NCBI GenBank assembly: GCA_013360985.1
Contig: JABWAM010000020.1
Span: 1 to 16,820 of the forward strand
From: Verrucomicrobiia bacterium
Lineage (GTDB): Bacteria; Verrucomicrobiota; Verrucomicrobiia; JABWAM01
DNA length: 16,820 bases
Direction: 5' to 3'
Part shown: positions 1 through 6,823 of the stretch, in pieces
Position numbering within the stretch: the stretch's first letter is position 1
Layout: each line of letters starts with the position of its first letter
Position numbers and translations under genes: made by a program
The notes under the pieces: generated by a model
Told to the model about the DNA's origin: nothing
The model's input: the letters and a program-made list of their open reading frames with translations, nothing else
Database searches by the model: none

Positions 1-20
1 CGAGCCACGGAAGCTGCTTA

Positions 21-99
21 AGTCCAAAATGTTGCGAGGGCGTCGCTTGTTCCTCGACCGAGGATGGACTCCCCCCATGCCTTACGCGGGGATTTGGGC
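21..99 (+). repeat. Dispersed ~80-bp intergenic repeat, copy A
   Basis: This stretch runs from AGTCCAAAATGTTGCG to CGCGGGGATTTGGG. It is matched by an inverted copy at 8976-9055 with only about six differences over roughly 78 bp when aligned by hand, and by a more diverged same-orientation copy at 9192-9264. It contains the small near-palindrome CCTCGACCGAGG (52-63). The whole 1-137 stretch has no convincing gene, although open frames cross it. It lies downstream of the SGNH hydrolase gene. The repeat is directly visible; what it does (REP- or MITE-like element, or processing site) is unknown. Confidence 0.85.
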
Positions 100-137
100 G
101 GAAGGAAGGGCGACGAGGCGGGGCCTGCCGCGCCAAT

Positions 138-1268
138 CTACGATTTCGGCGCGAGGAGCGCGCGAAGCCAGGCCGCCCATTCGCGGCCATACGCGTCGTG
201 GCCGGCCGGCGAGAAATGTCCGTCGTTCGGGAGATAGAACGCCTCGGGAGTTTTGCGCGCGAGAAAGGCGTCGCCGCGGAAAAACGGGACGTCGTGTTGT
301 TCGGCCCAGCGGAGGGCGTGCGCGCGGAGAGGCTGCGGGCTCGTGAAGTCCTCGAGGTCCGGCGGAAGGGCCAGGAGGAAGCGCGCGCCGTCCTCCTCGA
401 CGAGTCCCTTGAGGGTGAGCAGATATTCGGAAGTCATCTTCCAGAGCGGCGCGATCTGGGAGGCGGGCGGCGCGGCGAGCGTCCGACGGCGAAACTCGGG
501 GTCCACCGTCAGCCAGACGGCGGCGTAGGGATAGAGGCGGCTCCCTTGGCAGAGGCGCCATTGCCAGCGGTCGAAACGTTTTTCCCACTTCGTTTGAGGC
601 ATGCGCGGCGTATGGCGAAAGTAACGTTCGTAGTCGAAAGAGGACGGGACGCCGCGCGCGTCGAACGTCACGTAGGGACGCAGCGCTTCGTCTTCGGCGA
701 GGTCGTTGCGGTAGAGACAGAGCGCCACCGCGTCGGGACGGTATTTGCGTACGATGCGGTCGTAGAGGGCGAGGTATCGCACCGGGGAACGGTTCGCGCA
801 GGAGAAGTTGTAGACCTCGAACGACGGGCCGAGGAGGCGTTCGGCGACGTGCGGGAAGGCCGCCTCGCGCGCGGCCATCCATCCCTCGGCAAAGGAATCT
901 CCGAGGACCGCGAGGCGGAGGACGCCGGGCGTTTTCGCCTCGCGGAAATCGCGGTCGCGGAAGCCTTCGTTGTTCATGCGTTCCGGCGAATGCCCGTCGC
1001 AGATCCACTCCGAGTTTGGGCGGCGCTGGAGGAAAGGGTTGTATCCCGGACGGCGGAGATCGGTGGCCGCATCCATCTGGAGATCGGGCGCGCGCATCCG
1101 AAGCAGGGCGATCTGCTTTTCCCCTTTCGGGAGGAGGACGCGGGCGAGCCCTTCGGCGAGGAGGAGGCCCGCGAGGGCGCCGCCCGCGGCGAGGGCCACG
1201 CCCCGAAGCGCGTGCGCGAAGAAGGATTTGAGGCGGCCAGCGGTCACGTCGTTTTCGCGGGAGTTCAT
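138..1268 (-). CDS. Membrane-anchored SGNH/GDSL-type hydrolase
   Basis: A 376-residue protein of the SGNH-hydrolase fold, which includes esterases, lipases and carbohydrate O-acetyl-transferring or -removing enzymes. Residues about 18-42 form one hydrophobic segment (an uncleaved anchor or signal), so the catalytic part probably lies outside the cytoplasmic membrane. Block I is LGDSFAEGW with the likely nucleophile Ser125. YRND (residues 186-189) fits the Asn block. NDGHFSPAGH near the C-terminus supplies Asp349 and His351 or His357. The start chosen is the ATG at 1268, giving a 4-bp ATGA overlap with the upstream L,D-transpeptidase stop and suggesting translational coupling. A longer frame starting at 1427 would lie inside that gene and is unlikely. 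The coupling to a peptidoglycan enzyme suggests an envelope glycan ester as substrate, but this is inference. Confidence 0.8.
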   Translation of the reverse strand: MNSRENDVTAGRLKSFFAHALRGVALAAGGALAGLLLAEGLARVLLPKGEKQIALLRMRAPDLQMDAATDLRRPGYNPFLQRRPNSEWICDGHSPERMNNEGFRDRDFREAKTPGVLRLAVLGDSFAEGWMAAREAAFPHVAERLLGPSFEVYNFSCANRSPVRYLALYDRIVRKYRPDAVALCLYRNDLAEDEALRPYVTFDARGVPSSFDYERYFRHTPRMPQTKWEKRFDRWQWRLCQGSRLYPYAAVWLTVDPEFRRRTLAAPPASQIAPLWKMTSEYLLTLKGLVEEDGARFLLALPPDLEDFTSPQPLRAHALRWAEQHDVPFFRGDAFLARKTPEAFYLPNDGHFSPAGHDAYGREWAAWLRALLAPKS

Positions 1269-2218
1269 TCCTTCACGAGGACCGGTGTTCCGATCTTCAC
1301 GAGCGTCGCCAAACGGCGGGCATCCCAGTTGGTGAGGCGAAAGCAGCCGTGGCTGGTCGTCTTGCCGATGTCCTCCGGCCACGGGGTTCCATGGATGCCG
1401 AAGCCGGGACGGTCGAGTCCGATCCACATCTCGCCGACGGGATTATTTGAGCCGGGCGCGATCATGAGTTTCGAACGGATCGTCGCGGCTTCCGGAACCT
1501 CCGGAAAGGTGGCCGGATCGAAGCAGTAGTCGGGATCCGGCGCGATCGTTTTGACGAACAGGACGCCGAGGGGCCGTTTCTCCTTTTTCGTCGCGATCGA
1601 GCAGGGGAACGCCGCGAGGAGTTTTCCCGAGGCGTCGAGCGCCGAGACCGTTTTTTCGGCGAGGCGGATTTCCAAGCGGGCAATCTTGGGGAGTTTCGCC
1701 GGGGCGAGGAGCGGAACCTGGAGGACGTCGCCGACGGCGAGCGCCGTGGCGTTCGTCAGCGCGCGGTTGAGATAGGCGGCGAATCCTTCGGAGAGGTGAA
1801 ACTTCTCGGCGAAACGTTCGCGCGGAGTTTGGTGCGGCATTGCGGGGAGTTTCGCGCGGGCCAACCAGCTCTCCGGCACGGGGCGGAGCCCGTCGAGAAA
1901 ATCCGGCGGGACGGTCCATTCCTGCCACGGATCGGCGAGGGGTTGAGGATCGAGTCCCGCGGCTCGGGCGAGGCGGAGGGCGGTGCGGTGGCGGGGGCCG
2001 ACCCGGCCGTCAATCGGGCCCGGCGAAAACCCGGCGTTGTCGAGGGCGATCTGCAGCGCGGCGATCTGTCGGCGTGTGGGCGGCGGATCGGCCTTGGGAG
2101 GCGCCGCGGCGGTCGCCGTGGAAACGGCCGTCGCAAAGGCGAGGAGGCAGGAAGCGGCGCGCACAGGCGGAGATTGCGGTGTCCGCCGGCGCCGAATCAA
2201 GCCGGCGCGCGGCGGCAT
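1265..2218 (-). CDS. Secreted L,D-transpeptidase (YkuD domain)
   Basis: A 317-residue protein that would form or rearrange 3-3 peptide cross-links (or attach proteins) in peptidoglycan on the outer side of the cytoplasmic membrane. The order seen is: Arg-rich N-terminus and hydrophobic segment about 19-38 ending in TATAAA (signal peptide); a PG_binding_1-like segment about 48-92 (ALQIALDNAGFSPGPIDGRVG); a LysM-like stretch about 137-169 ending GDVLQVP; and the YkuD catalytic domain about 178-316. The catalytic motif is intact: HGT at 276-278 and SHGC at 289-292, followed by FRLTN, so Cys292 is the nucleophile. It sits 25 bp after the ilvB stop and overlaps the SGNH hydrolase start by 4 bp. 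The family is clear; the exact paralogue and physiological role are not. Confidence 0.93.
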   Translation of the reverse strand: MPPRAGLIRRRRTPQSPPVRAASCLLAFATAVSTATAAAPPKADPPPTRRQIAALQIALDNAGFSPGPIDGRVGPRHRTALRLARAAGLDPQPLADPWQEWTVPPDFLDGLRPVPESWLARAKLPAMPHQTPRERFAEKFHLSEGFAAYLNRALTNATALAVGDVLQVPLLAPAKLPKIARLEIRLAEKTVSALDASGKLLAAFPCSIATKKEKRPLGVLFVKTIAPDPDYCFDPATFPEVPEAATIRSKLMIAPGSNNPVGEMWIGLDRPGFGIHGTPWPEDIGKTTSHGCFRLTNWDARRLATLVKIGTPVLVKE

Positions 2219-2243
2219 TTTTCCGCGGGCAAGGGCGACGCCC

Positions 2244-4010
2244 CTACTCGGTGATGATGTCTTTGTAGGAACGGTTCGCCGGGATCATCGGGAGCACGTG
2301 CTCGGTATAGGGCACGCACACGTCGAGGACGTAGGCGGTCTCCGCGTCGAGGAGCTCTTGAATTGCGGGGCGAAGCTCGCGGGGATGCGTCACCTTGCGC
2401 GCCGGGATATTGAAGCCGCGCGCGATCTGGACGAAGTCGGGATACTCCTGGTCCGGATGCTCGGGATCGGCGAGGAAGGTGTTGCCGCGGTTGCTCCGGT
2501 AGAAACGGTCCTCCCATTGCATCACCATGCCAAGGTGACGGTTGTTGAGGATGATCGCCTTCGCGGCGATCTTCTCGATGTGGGCGGTGGCCAGTTCCTG
2601 GATGTTCATCTGGAAGCTGCCGTCGCCGTCAATGTCGATCACCTGTTTGTCGGGGCAGGCCACCTTGGCGCCGAGCGCGGCTGGGTAGCCGAAGCCCATC
2701 GCGCCGAGCCCGGCGGACGTGAGGAACGTCCGCGGTTTGGTGAAGTCGTAGAACTGGCCGGCCCACATCTGGTGCTGGCCCACGCCGGTCGTGATGATCG
2801 CGTCGCCTTGCGTCATCTCGTAAAGGGTGCGGATGACTTGTTGAGGCGGGATCCCCTGGGCGCTCGGCTTCCAGGTCAGCGGGAAGCGCTTCTTCCATTC
2901 GCCGATCTGGCGGCGCCAGTCGGCATAGCGCGTTTTGAAGCTTTCCGTCCGTTCGCTCGCGATGGCGGCGTTGAGCTTGCGCAGGGCGTCCTTGACGTCG
3001 CTGAGGATCGGGAGCGCCACCGGCTTGTTCTTGCCGATTTCGGAGGGGTCAATCTCGATGTGCACGATCGTGCCGTGCTCGCAGAACTTTTCCACCTTGC
3101 CGGTCACGCGGTCGTCGAAACGCACGCCGATCGCGAGGAGGAGATCGGCTTCGTTCACCGCGTTGTTGGCGAACACGGTGCCGTGCATCCCGAGCCACTT
3201 GAGCGAGAGCGGGTGCGTCTCGGGGAAGCCGCCGATTCCCATGAGGGTCGTGGCCACGGGGATCTGGGTCTTTTCCGCGAAACGGAGGAGCTCGGCGTGC
3301 GCGTCGCCGGAGATGATCCCGCCGCCGCAGTAGAGCATCGGACGTTTCGCCTCCGCGAGCAGGCCGATCACCTCCTGGATGGCCACGGGATCGGCCTTCG
3401 GGAAAGGTTCGTAGCCGGGCAGGTCCATCGTCGCCGGGAACGTCGGTTGCGCGCTCGCCTGCTGGACGTTTTTCGGAATGTCGACGAGCACGGGGCCGGG
3501 GCGACCGCTGCGCGCGAGGTAAAAGGCTTCCCTGATGATCCGGGGGAGATCGTTGATGTCGAGCACGAGATAGCTGTGCTTGACGATCGGAAGCGTGAGG
3601 CCGACCACGTCGGTCTCTTGAAAGGCCATCCGTCCAATATAGAAGGTGGGCACCTGCCCCGTGATCGCCACGAGCGGGATGGAATCCATGTAGGCGTCGG
3701 CGATGCCGGTCACGAGGTTGGTCGCTCCGGGGCCGCTGGTGGCCATGCAGACGCCGGGCTTGCCGCTGGCGCGCGCGTAGCCGCCGGCGGCGAAGGCCTC
3801 GCCCTGTTCGTGGCGCGGCAGGATCACGCGGATCTTCGAGCGGGTCAACGACTGATGGATCTCCATGCTCGTGCCGCCCGGGTACGCGAAGACGACCTCG
3901 ACTCCCTCGCGCTCGAGAGCTTGCACGATGATGTCCGCGCCGCGGGTCAGCTGACCCCGAGGAGGGGCCGACGCGGCCTTTCTCTTTTGGGAGGAGGTCT
4001 TGGGTTTCAT
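2244..4010 (-). CDS. ilvB: Acetolactate synthase (AHAS) large subunit
   Basis: A 588-residue thiamine-diphosphate enzyme that joins two pyruvates, or pyruvate and 2-ketobutyrate, in the first common step of valine, leucine and isoleucine synthesis in the cytoplasm. Visible features are VFAYPGG near residue 40, the catalytic Glu68 in RHEQG, TSGPGATN at about 91-98, the central FAD-associated domain, and the ThDP/Mg motif GDGSFQMN (462-469) followed by LNN. Length is normal for the family. The ATG at 4010 gives the usual length; an upstream extension of 67 codons is possible but would be atypical. No strong Shine-Dalgarno is seen. The regulatory small subunit ilvN is not adjacent: the next gene is an L,D-transpeptidase 25 bp downstream. 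Catabolic AlsS is less likely given the RHEQGEAFAAGGYARASG-type biosynthetic signature. Confidence 0.93.
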   Translation of the reverse strand: MKPKTSSQKRKAASAPPRGQLTRGADIIVQALEREGVEVVFAYPGGTSMEIHQSLTRSKIRVILPRHEQGEAFAAGGYARASGKPGVCMATSGPGATNLVTGIADAYMDSIPLVAITGQVPTFYIGRMAFQETDVVGLTLPIVKHSYLVLDINDLPRIIREAFYLARSGRPGPVLVDIPKNVQQASAQPTFPATMDLPGYEPFPKADPVAIQEVIGLLAEAKRPMLYCGGGIISGDAHAELLRFAEKTQIPVATTLMGIGGFPETHPLSLKWLGMHGTVFANNAVNEADLLLAIGVRFDDRVTGKVEKFCEHGTIVHIEIDPSEIGKNKPVALPILSDVKDALRKLNAAIASERTESFKTRYADWRRQIGEWKKRFPLTWKPSAQGIPPQQVIRTLYEMTQGDAIITTGVGQHQMWAGQFYDFTKPRTFLTSAGLGAMGFGYPAALGAKVACPDKQVIDIDGDGSFQMNIQELATAHIEKIAAKAIILNNRHLGMVMQWEDRFYRSNRGNTFLADPEHPDQEYPDFVQIARGFNIPARKVTHPRELRPAIQELLDAETAYVLDVCVPYTEHVLPMIPANRSYKDIITE

Positions 4011-4217
4011 GGCAACCCCGCATTCTGCAATGTGCCGGGAGGGACGCAAGATCGAATTGCGCGCCGTGTTCCGAGAACGCCCCACAACCGCGCGGCGGCC
4101 TTGAGCCCGCGCTCCCGCGCCAGGCTCACGCGCTTCTGCCGCAACAGAGGTCGTTCCGGTTTCATTCGAGACGCTTCGAAGGACTTCAGGCCCATCGCCC
4201 AAGCTTCCCAACCGCGC

Positions 4218-4253
4218 CGCTCCACGGCCGCCTCCGGAGGCGGCCGTGGAGCG
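4218..4253. repeat. Perfect 36-bp palindrome
   Basis: Fifteen bases, CGCTCCACGGCCGCC, are followed by TCCGGA and then by the exact reverse complement of the first arm, so all 36 bases are self-complementary. The symmetry breaks at the next base on each side (C at 4217 and C at 4254). As RNA it would form a very stable hairpin of about 16 pairs with a minimal loop in either orientation. There is no T-tract after it, and it lies between divergent rather than convergent genes, so it is not an ordinary terminator. Possibilities are a REP-like element, a dimeric operator, or the remnant of a palindromic mobile unit. Confidence 0.9.
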
Positions 4254-4290
4254 CCCTCATCCCCGCTTGGTTCACGATCTTCAGCTTCCC

Positions 4291-4321
4291 CAAGGGGGGG
4301 GACGATGTGCCTGCCGGTTCC
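4291..4321 (+). repeat. 30-bp dispersed element, copy 1
   Basis: This stretch begins CAAGGGGG and ends CCTGCCGGTTCCC. It matches 9311-9340 in the same orientation, sharing CAAGGGGG, ACGAT and CCTGCCGGT at the same spacing (about 26 of 31 positions by hand). Both copies lie in intergenic DNA next to other repeats: here just after the 36-bp palindrome, there just after the 80-bp repeat copy C. A shorter similarity, CGCCCTC followed by TCC, precedes both copies. It may be one module of a larger composite repeat. Confidence 0.55.
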
Positions 4322-4377
4322 CATTGGGGCGGAGATTTCCCCTTGGGCGCCCGAAAAAATCGGGTTAGGTTGCGCGC

Positions 4378-5472
4378 ATGACCTCGCGCGGAAAAGTGAT
4401 CGTCGGGATGAGCGGCGGCGTGGATTCCAGCGTCGCCGCCGCGCTGCTCCAGCGCGAGGGCTGGGAAGTCTTCGGCGTCACGCTTCGCCTCTGGCCGGCG
4501 AGTGAAGACGACGTCCGGGAAGACCGCTGCTGCGGGCCGAACGCCCTTTCCGACGCGCGCCGCGTCGCCGGACTCCTCGGCATTCCGCACCGCGTGCTCG
4601 ACGAGACGCCCGCCTTCGAGCGCGAGGTGCTTGGCTATTTCACGCGCGCGTATCAGGAGGGGCGCACGCCGAATCCATGCGTGGTCTGCAATCCGCGCGT
4701 GAAGTTCGACAACCTCTTCCGCACGGCGCGCGCGTTGGGCGCCGATTATCTCGCCACCGGCCATTATGCGCGCGTCGAGATGACGCCGCGGGGGAAACGC
4801 CTCCGCCGCGCCACGAATCCCGCCAAGGACCAGAGCTATTTTCTCCATCGCCTCACGCGGGAACAGCTCGATGGGCTCCTCCTCCCGCTCGGGGAGGTCG
4901 GCAAAGAGGAGGTCCGCGCCCTCGCGCGCGAGCTTGGCTTGGGCATTCACGCGAAACGGGAGAGCCAGGACCTCTGTTTCCTGCCGGAGAATGATTATGC
5001 CGCGTGGCTCAAGGATCGGCTCGGCGCGGAAGGATTGCGCCCGGGGGAGTTCGTTTCGCCTGATGGAAAGGTGCTGGGGAAACACGCGGGCCTCGAGCTC
5101 TTCACCGTTGGCCAGCGCAAGGGCATCAACGTCGGTTCGCCGAAGCCGCTCTACGTCCTTTCGATGGACGCCGCCAGCCATCGGGTGACGATCGGCGGCG
5201 ACGAAGAGTTGTGGAGACGCGAACTCGTCGCGCGCGATTGCGTGTGGGGGCCCGAGGGGCCGCTTGCGTCAGAGGCGCGCGCGCGCGTGCAGATCCGTCA
5301 GCGTCACGACGCCGCGCCGGCGACCTTGACGCCGCTGGGCGACGGCGGAGTGCGGGTGGTCTTCGACGCGCCGCAGCGGGCGATCACGCCCGGCCAGGCG
5401 GCGGTGTTCTACGAGGGAGACGCCGTCCTCGGCGGCGGGTGGATCATCTCCTCGGCGGCGTCTTCGGCTTGA
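4378..5472 (+). CDS. mnmA: tRNA-specific 2-thiouridylase MnmA
   Basis: A 364-residue cytoplasmic enzyme that uses ATP to adenylate U34 of the Glu, Gln and Lys tRNAs and replaces its O2 with sulfur delivered by a persulfide relay. The PP-loop SGGVDSS is at 12-18. The first catalytic cysteine is Cys101 in NPCVVCN and the second is Cys200 in ESQDLCF. GHYAR (about 128-132) and KDQSYFL (150-156) are family signatures, and FTVGQRKGI (242-250) marks the start of the central and C-terminal beta-barrel domains. The length is normal for the family. The ATG at 4378 starts right at the conserved core and has no Shine-Dalgarno. It stands alone on the plus strand and converges with the oxidase operon, with only 21 bp between the stop codons. 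Confidence 0.96.
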   Translation: MTSRGKVIVGMSGGVDSSVAAALLQREGWEVFGVTLRLWPASEDDVREDRCCGPNALSDARRVAGLLGIPHRVLDETPAFEREVLGYFTRAYQEGRTPNPCVVCNPRVKFDNLFRTARALGADYLATGHYARVEMTPRGKRLRRATNPAKDQSYFLHRLTREQLDGLLLPLGEVGKEEVRALARELGLGIHAKRESQDLCFLPENDYAAWLKDRLGAEGLRPGEFVSPDGKVLGKHAGLELFTVGQRKGINVGSPKPLYVLSMDAASHRVTIGGDEELWRRELVARDCVWGPEGPLASEARARVQIRQRHDAAPATLTPLGDGGVRVVFDAPQRAITPGQAAVFYEGDAVLGGGWIISSAASSA

Positions 5473-5493
5473 AGAAAGGACGCGCGAGGACGT

Positions 5494-6198
5494 TCAGTGG
5501 GCCGCCGGCGCCGCGGGCGACGCGCTGGCGGAAGCGGCGCCGGGAAGTTCTTCCGTCGGGATGGCGAGGATCTCGGGTTCCGTGAGCGGGTCGGCGCGCG
5601 TCGTCCATTTGGCGCGCTGGGCGGCGACGCTCTCGGAAGAGATCGGGGCGCTCTGGTTGCTCCATTCCTGACGGACATAGGTGAGGATCTGGGCGATCTG
5701 TTCGTCTTTGAGCAGGCCTTTCCACGCGGGCATGTTGTTGTTGAAGACGGTATTGTCCACCTTAAGCGGGCCGGTGACGCCGTTGAGGACGATCGCCACG
5801 AGGCGGCTGGAGGGGCCGTTCACGAAGTGCGAGCCGTCGAGCGGCGGATAGACGCCCGGCTGGCCGAGGCCGGTGACTTGGTGGCAGGAGGCGCAGTTGG
5901 CGACATAGAGCCTTTTCCCGAGCGTGATCGGATCCTTCGCTTTTCCGGCTGAGGGAGGCGTGTATCCCCAGGCGATCTGGTTTTCGTTGAAGACGTCTCC
6001 TCGGAAGCCGCCGCTGTAGAAAAAGAGATAACCGCCCGCCCAAAAGGCGAGGGCGAGAAAGAAGGTCAAAAGCCAGAGCGGGACGGGCGCCGCGCCGTCG
6101 CGCGGTTCGGTGTGTTCGCGGAGGAGGGCGCCGTGAGCTTTCGCGACGTCCATCTCCGATGGGCCGCGCGCGGGGGAGGGGGGCGGGGAGGAGTCCAT
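5494..6198 (-). CDS. ccoP: Mono-haem membrane cytochrome c, CcoP-like subunit of cbb3 oxidase
   Basis: A 234-residue protein with one transmembrane helix (about 39-61) after a roughly 38-residue cytoplasmic N-terminus, and a periplasmic cytochrome c domain. CASCH at 102-106 binds one haem c, and Met156 in NNNMPAW is the likely axial ligand. It would pass electrons from donors to CcoO/CcoN. It follows ccoO by 7 bp and is the last gene of the oxidase operon, the place of CcoP. Typical CcoP carries two CxxCH motifs; only one is seen here. Residues from about 185 on are low complexity and end in an Ala/Ser/Pro-rich tail. The gene symbol is assigned by position and topology, so 'c-type cytochrome of the cbb3 complex' is the safer name. 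Another mono-haem cytochrome recruited to the complex is the alternative. Confidence 0.8.
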   Translation of the reverse strand: MDSSPPPSPARGPSEMDVAKAHGALLREHTEPRDGAAPVPLWLLTFFLALAFWAGGYLFFYSGGFRGDVFNENQIAWGYTPPSAGKAKDPITLGKRLYVANCASCHQVTGLGQPGVYPPLDGSHFVNGPSSRLVAIVLNGVTGPLKVDNTVFNNNMPAWKGLLKDEQIAQILTYVRQEWSNQSAPISSESVAAQRAKWTTRADPLTEPEILAIPTEELPGAASASASPAAPAAH

Positions 6199-6205
6199 TC
6201 GATCG

Positions 6206-6823
6206 TCAGTCGGTGGGCGCTTCGGGGAGCGCGTAGCTGCGGTCGAGAGAGAGGAGATACGCGACGAGGGCCTTGGCGTCCGGCGTGGGCACGATCTCCC
6301 AGCCGGGAGGCGGCGCGTCGGCGCCGTCGAGATGAAGCGCGTCGGCGGAAGGTTCGCCGGCGATCTTGCGGAGAGTATAAAGATATCGAAAGGCGGGCAT
6401 GATGGAGCCCGGGCTGACGGTCTGAGGGTGATAGAGGTGTTTGTGATGCCATTCGGCGGAGGACTGGCGGCGGCCGATGTTGCTGAGATCGGGTCCGGTG
6501 CGCATCGTGCCGAGGAAATGGGGGCGTTCGCCGATGTAATCGCGGGCGACGGTGCGGCGCGCGCCCCAGCCGCGCGCCAGGTCGGAGCCTTGCGTCTCGC
6601 CGCGGACCTGTTGACTGTGGCAATAGACGCAGCCTTGCGCGGCGTACACCTCGTGCCCGCGCTGCGCGAGCCCGCTCAGCGGCGGCGGAAGGGTTTGGCC
6701 GGTGTCTTCGGACACCAGGTCGGTCACCCGGCCAAATTGGAAATAGGGCACAAGGACCAAACCGACCCAGGCGAAGGTGAAGGTCAGGAAAATGCCGAGG
6801 AAGAGGGAGGCGGCGCGATTCAT
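6206..6823 (-). CDS. ccoO: cbb3-type cytochrome c oxidase subunit II
   Basis: A 205-residue membrane-anchored mono-haem cytochrome c that carries electrons towards the CcoN active site. One N-terminal helix is at about 7-26. The haem motif is GCVYCHSQ (Cys65, Cys68, His69) followed by QVRGE, a CcoO signature. RTGPDLSNIG (108-117) and the axial Met142 in SIMPAF are also typical. The ATG at 6823 overlaps the ccoN stop by 4 bp (ATGA), indicating coupled translation; the longer open frame upstream lies inside ccoN and is not used. CcoN and CcoO are separate proteins, not the fused CcoNO seen in some lineages. Confidence 0.94.
   Translation of the reverse strand: MNRAASLFLGIFLTFTFAWVGLVLVPYFQFGRVTDLVSEDTGQTLPPPLSGLAQRGHEVYAAQGCVYCHSQQVRGETQGSDLARGWGARRTVARDYIGERPHFLGTMRTGPDLSNIGRRQSSAEWHHKHLYHPQTVSPGSIMPAFRYLYTLRKIAGEPSADALHLDGADAPPPGWEIVPTPDAKALVAYLLSLDRSYALPEAPTD

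Larger units (their letters stand above)
4011..4377. other. Divergent intergenic region between ilvB and mnmA
   Basis: These 367 bp separate two divergent genes and must hold both promoters. On the minus strand, TTGCGT and CAGAAT separated by 16 bp lie just upstream of ilvB and could be a weak promoter. On the plus strand, the sequence before mnmA has a small hairpin (CCCGA at 4350-4354 with TCGGG at 4360-4364) and TTAGGTT (4365-4371) only a few bases before the ATG. If that is a -10 element, the mnmA message would be nearly leaderless. The region also carries the 36-bp palindrome and a 30-bp repeat listed separately. I see no leader peptide with a run of branched-chain codons, so attenuation of ilvB is not supported. 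Confidence 0.5.

Noticed and set aside
198..1529. Long plus-strand open frame (443 codons) opposite the SGNH hydrolase and the end of the transpeptidase
   Set aside because: The minus strand holds two recognisable proteins with catalytic motifs here. The plus frame is Arg/Glu/Val-rich with no motif, as expected opposite GC-rich genes.
1983..4505. Plus-strand open frame of 840 codons across the ilvB region
   Set aside because: It is the complement of ilvB, which has clear ThDP-enzyme motifs. The translation is low in motif content and rich in His, Asp, Arg and Val.
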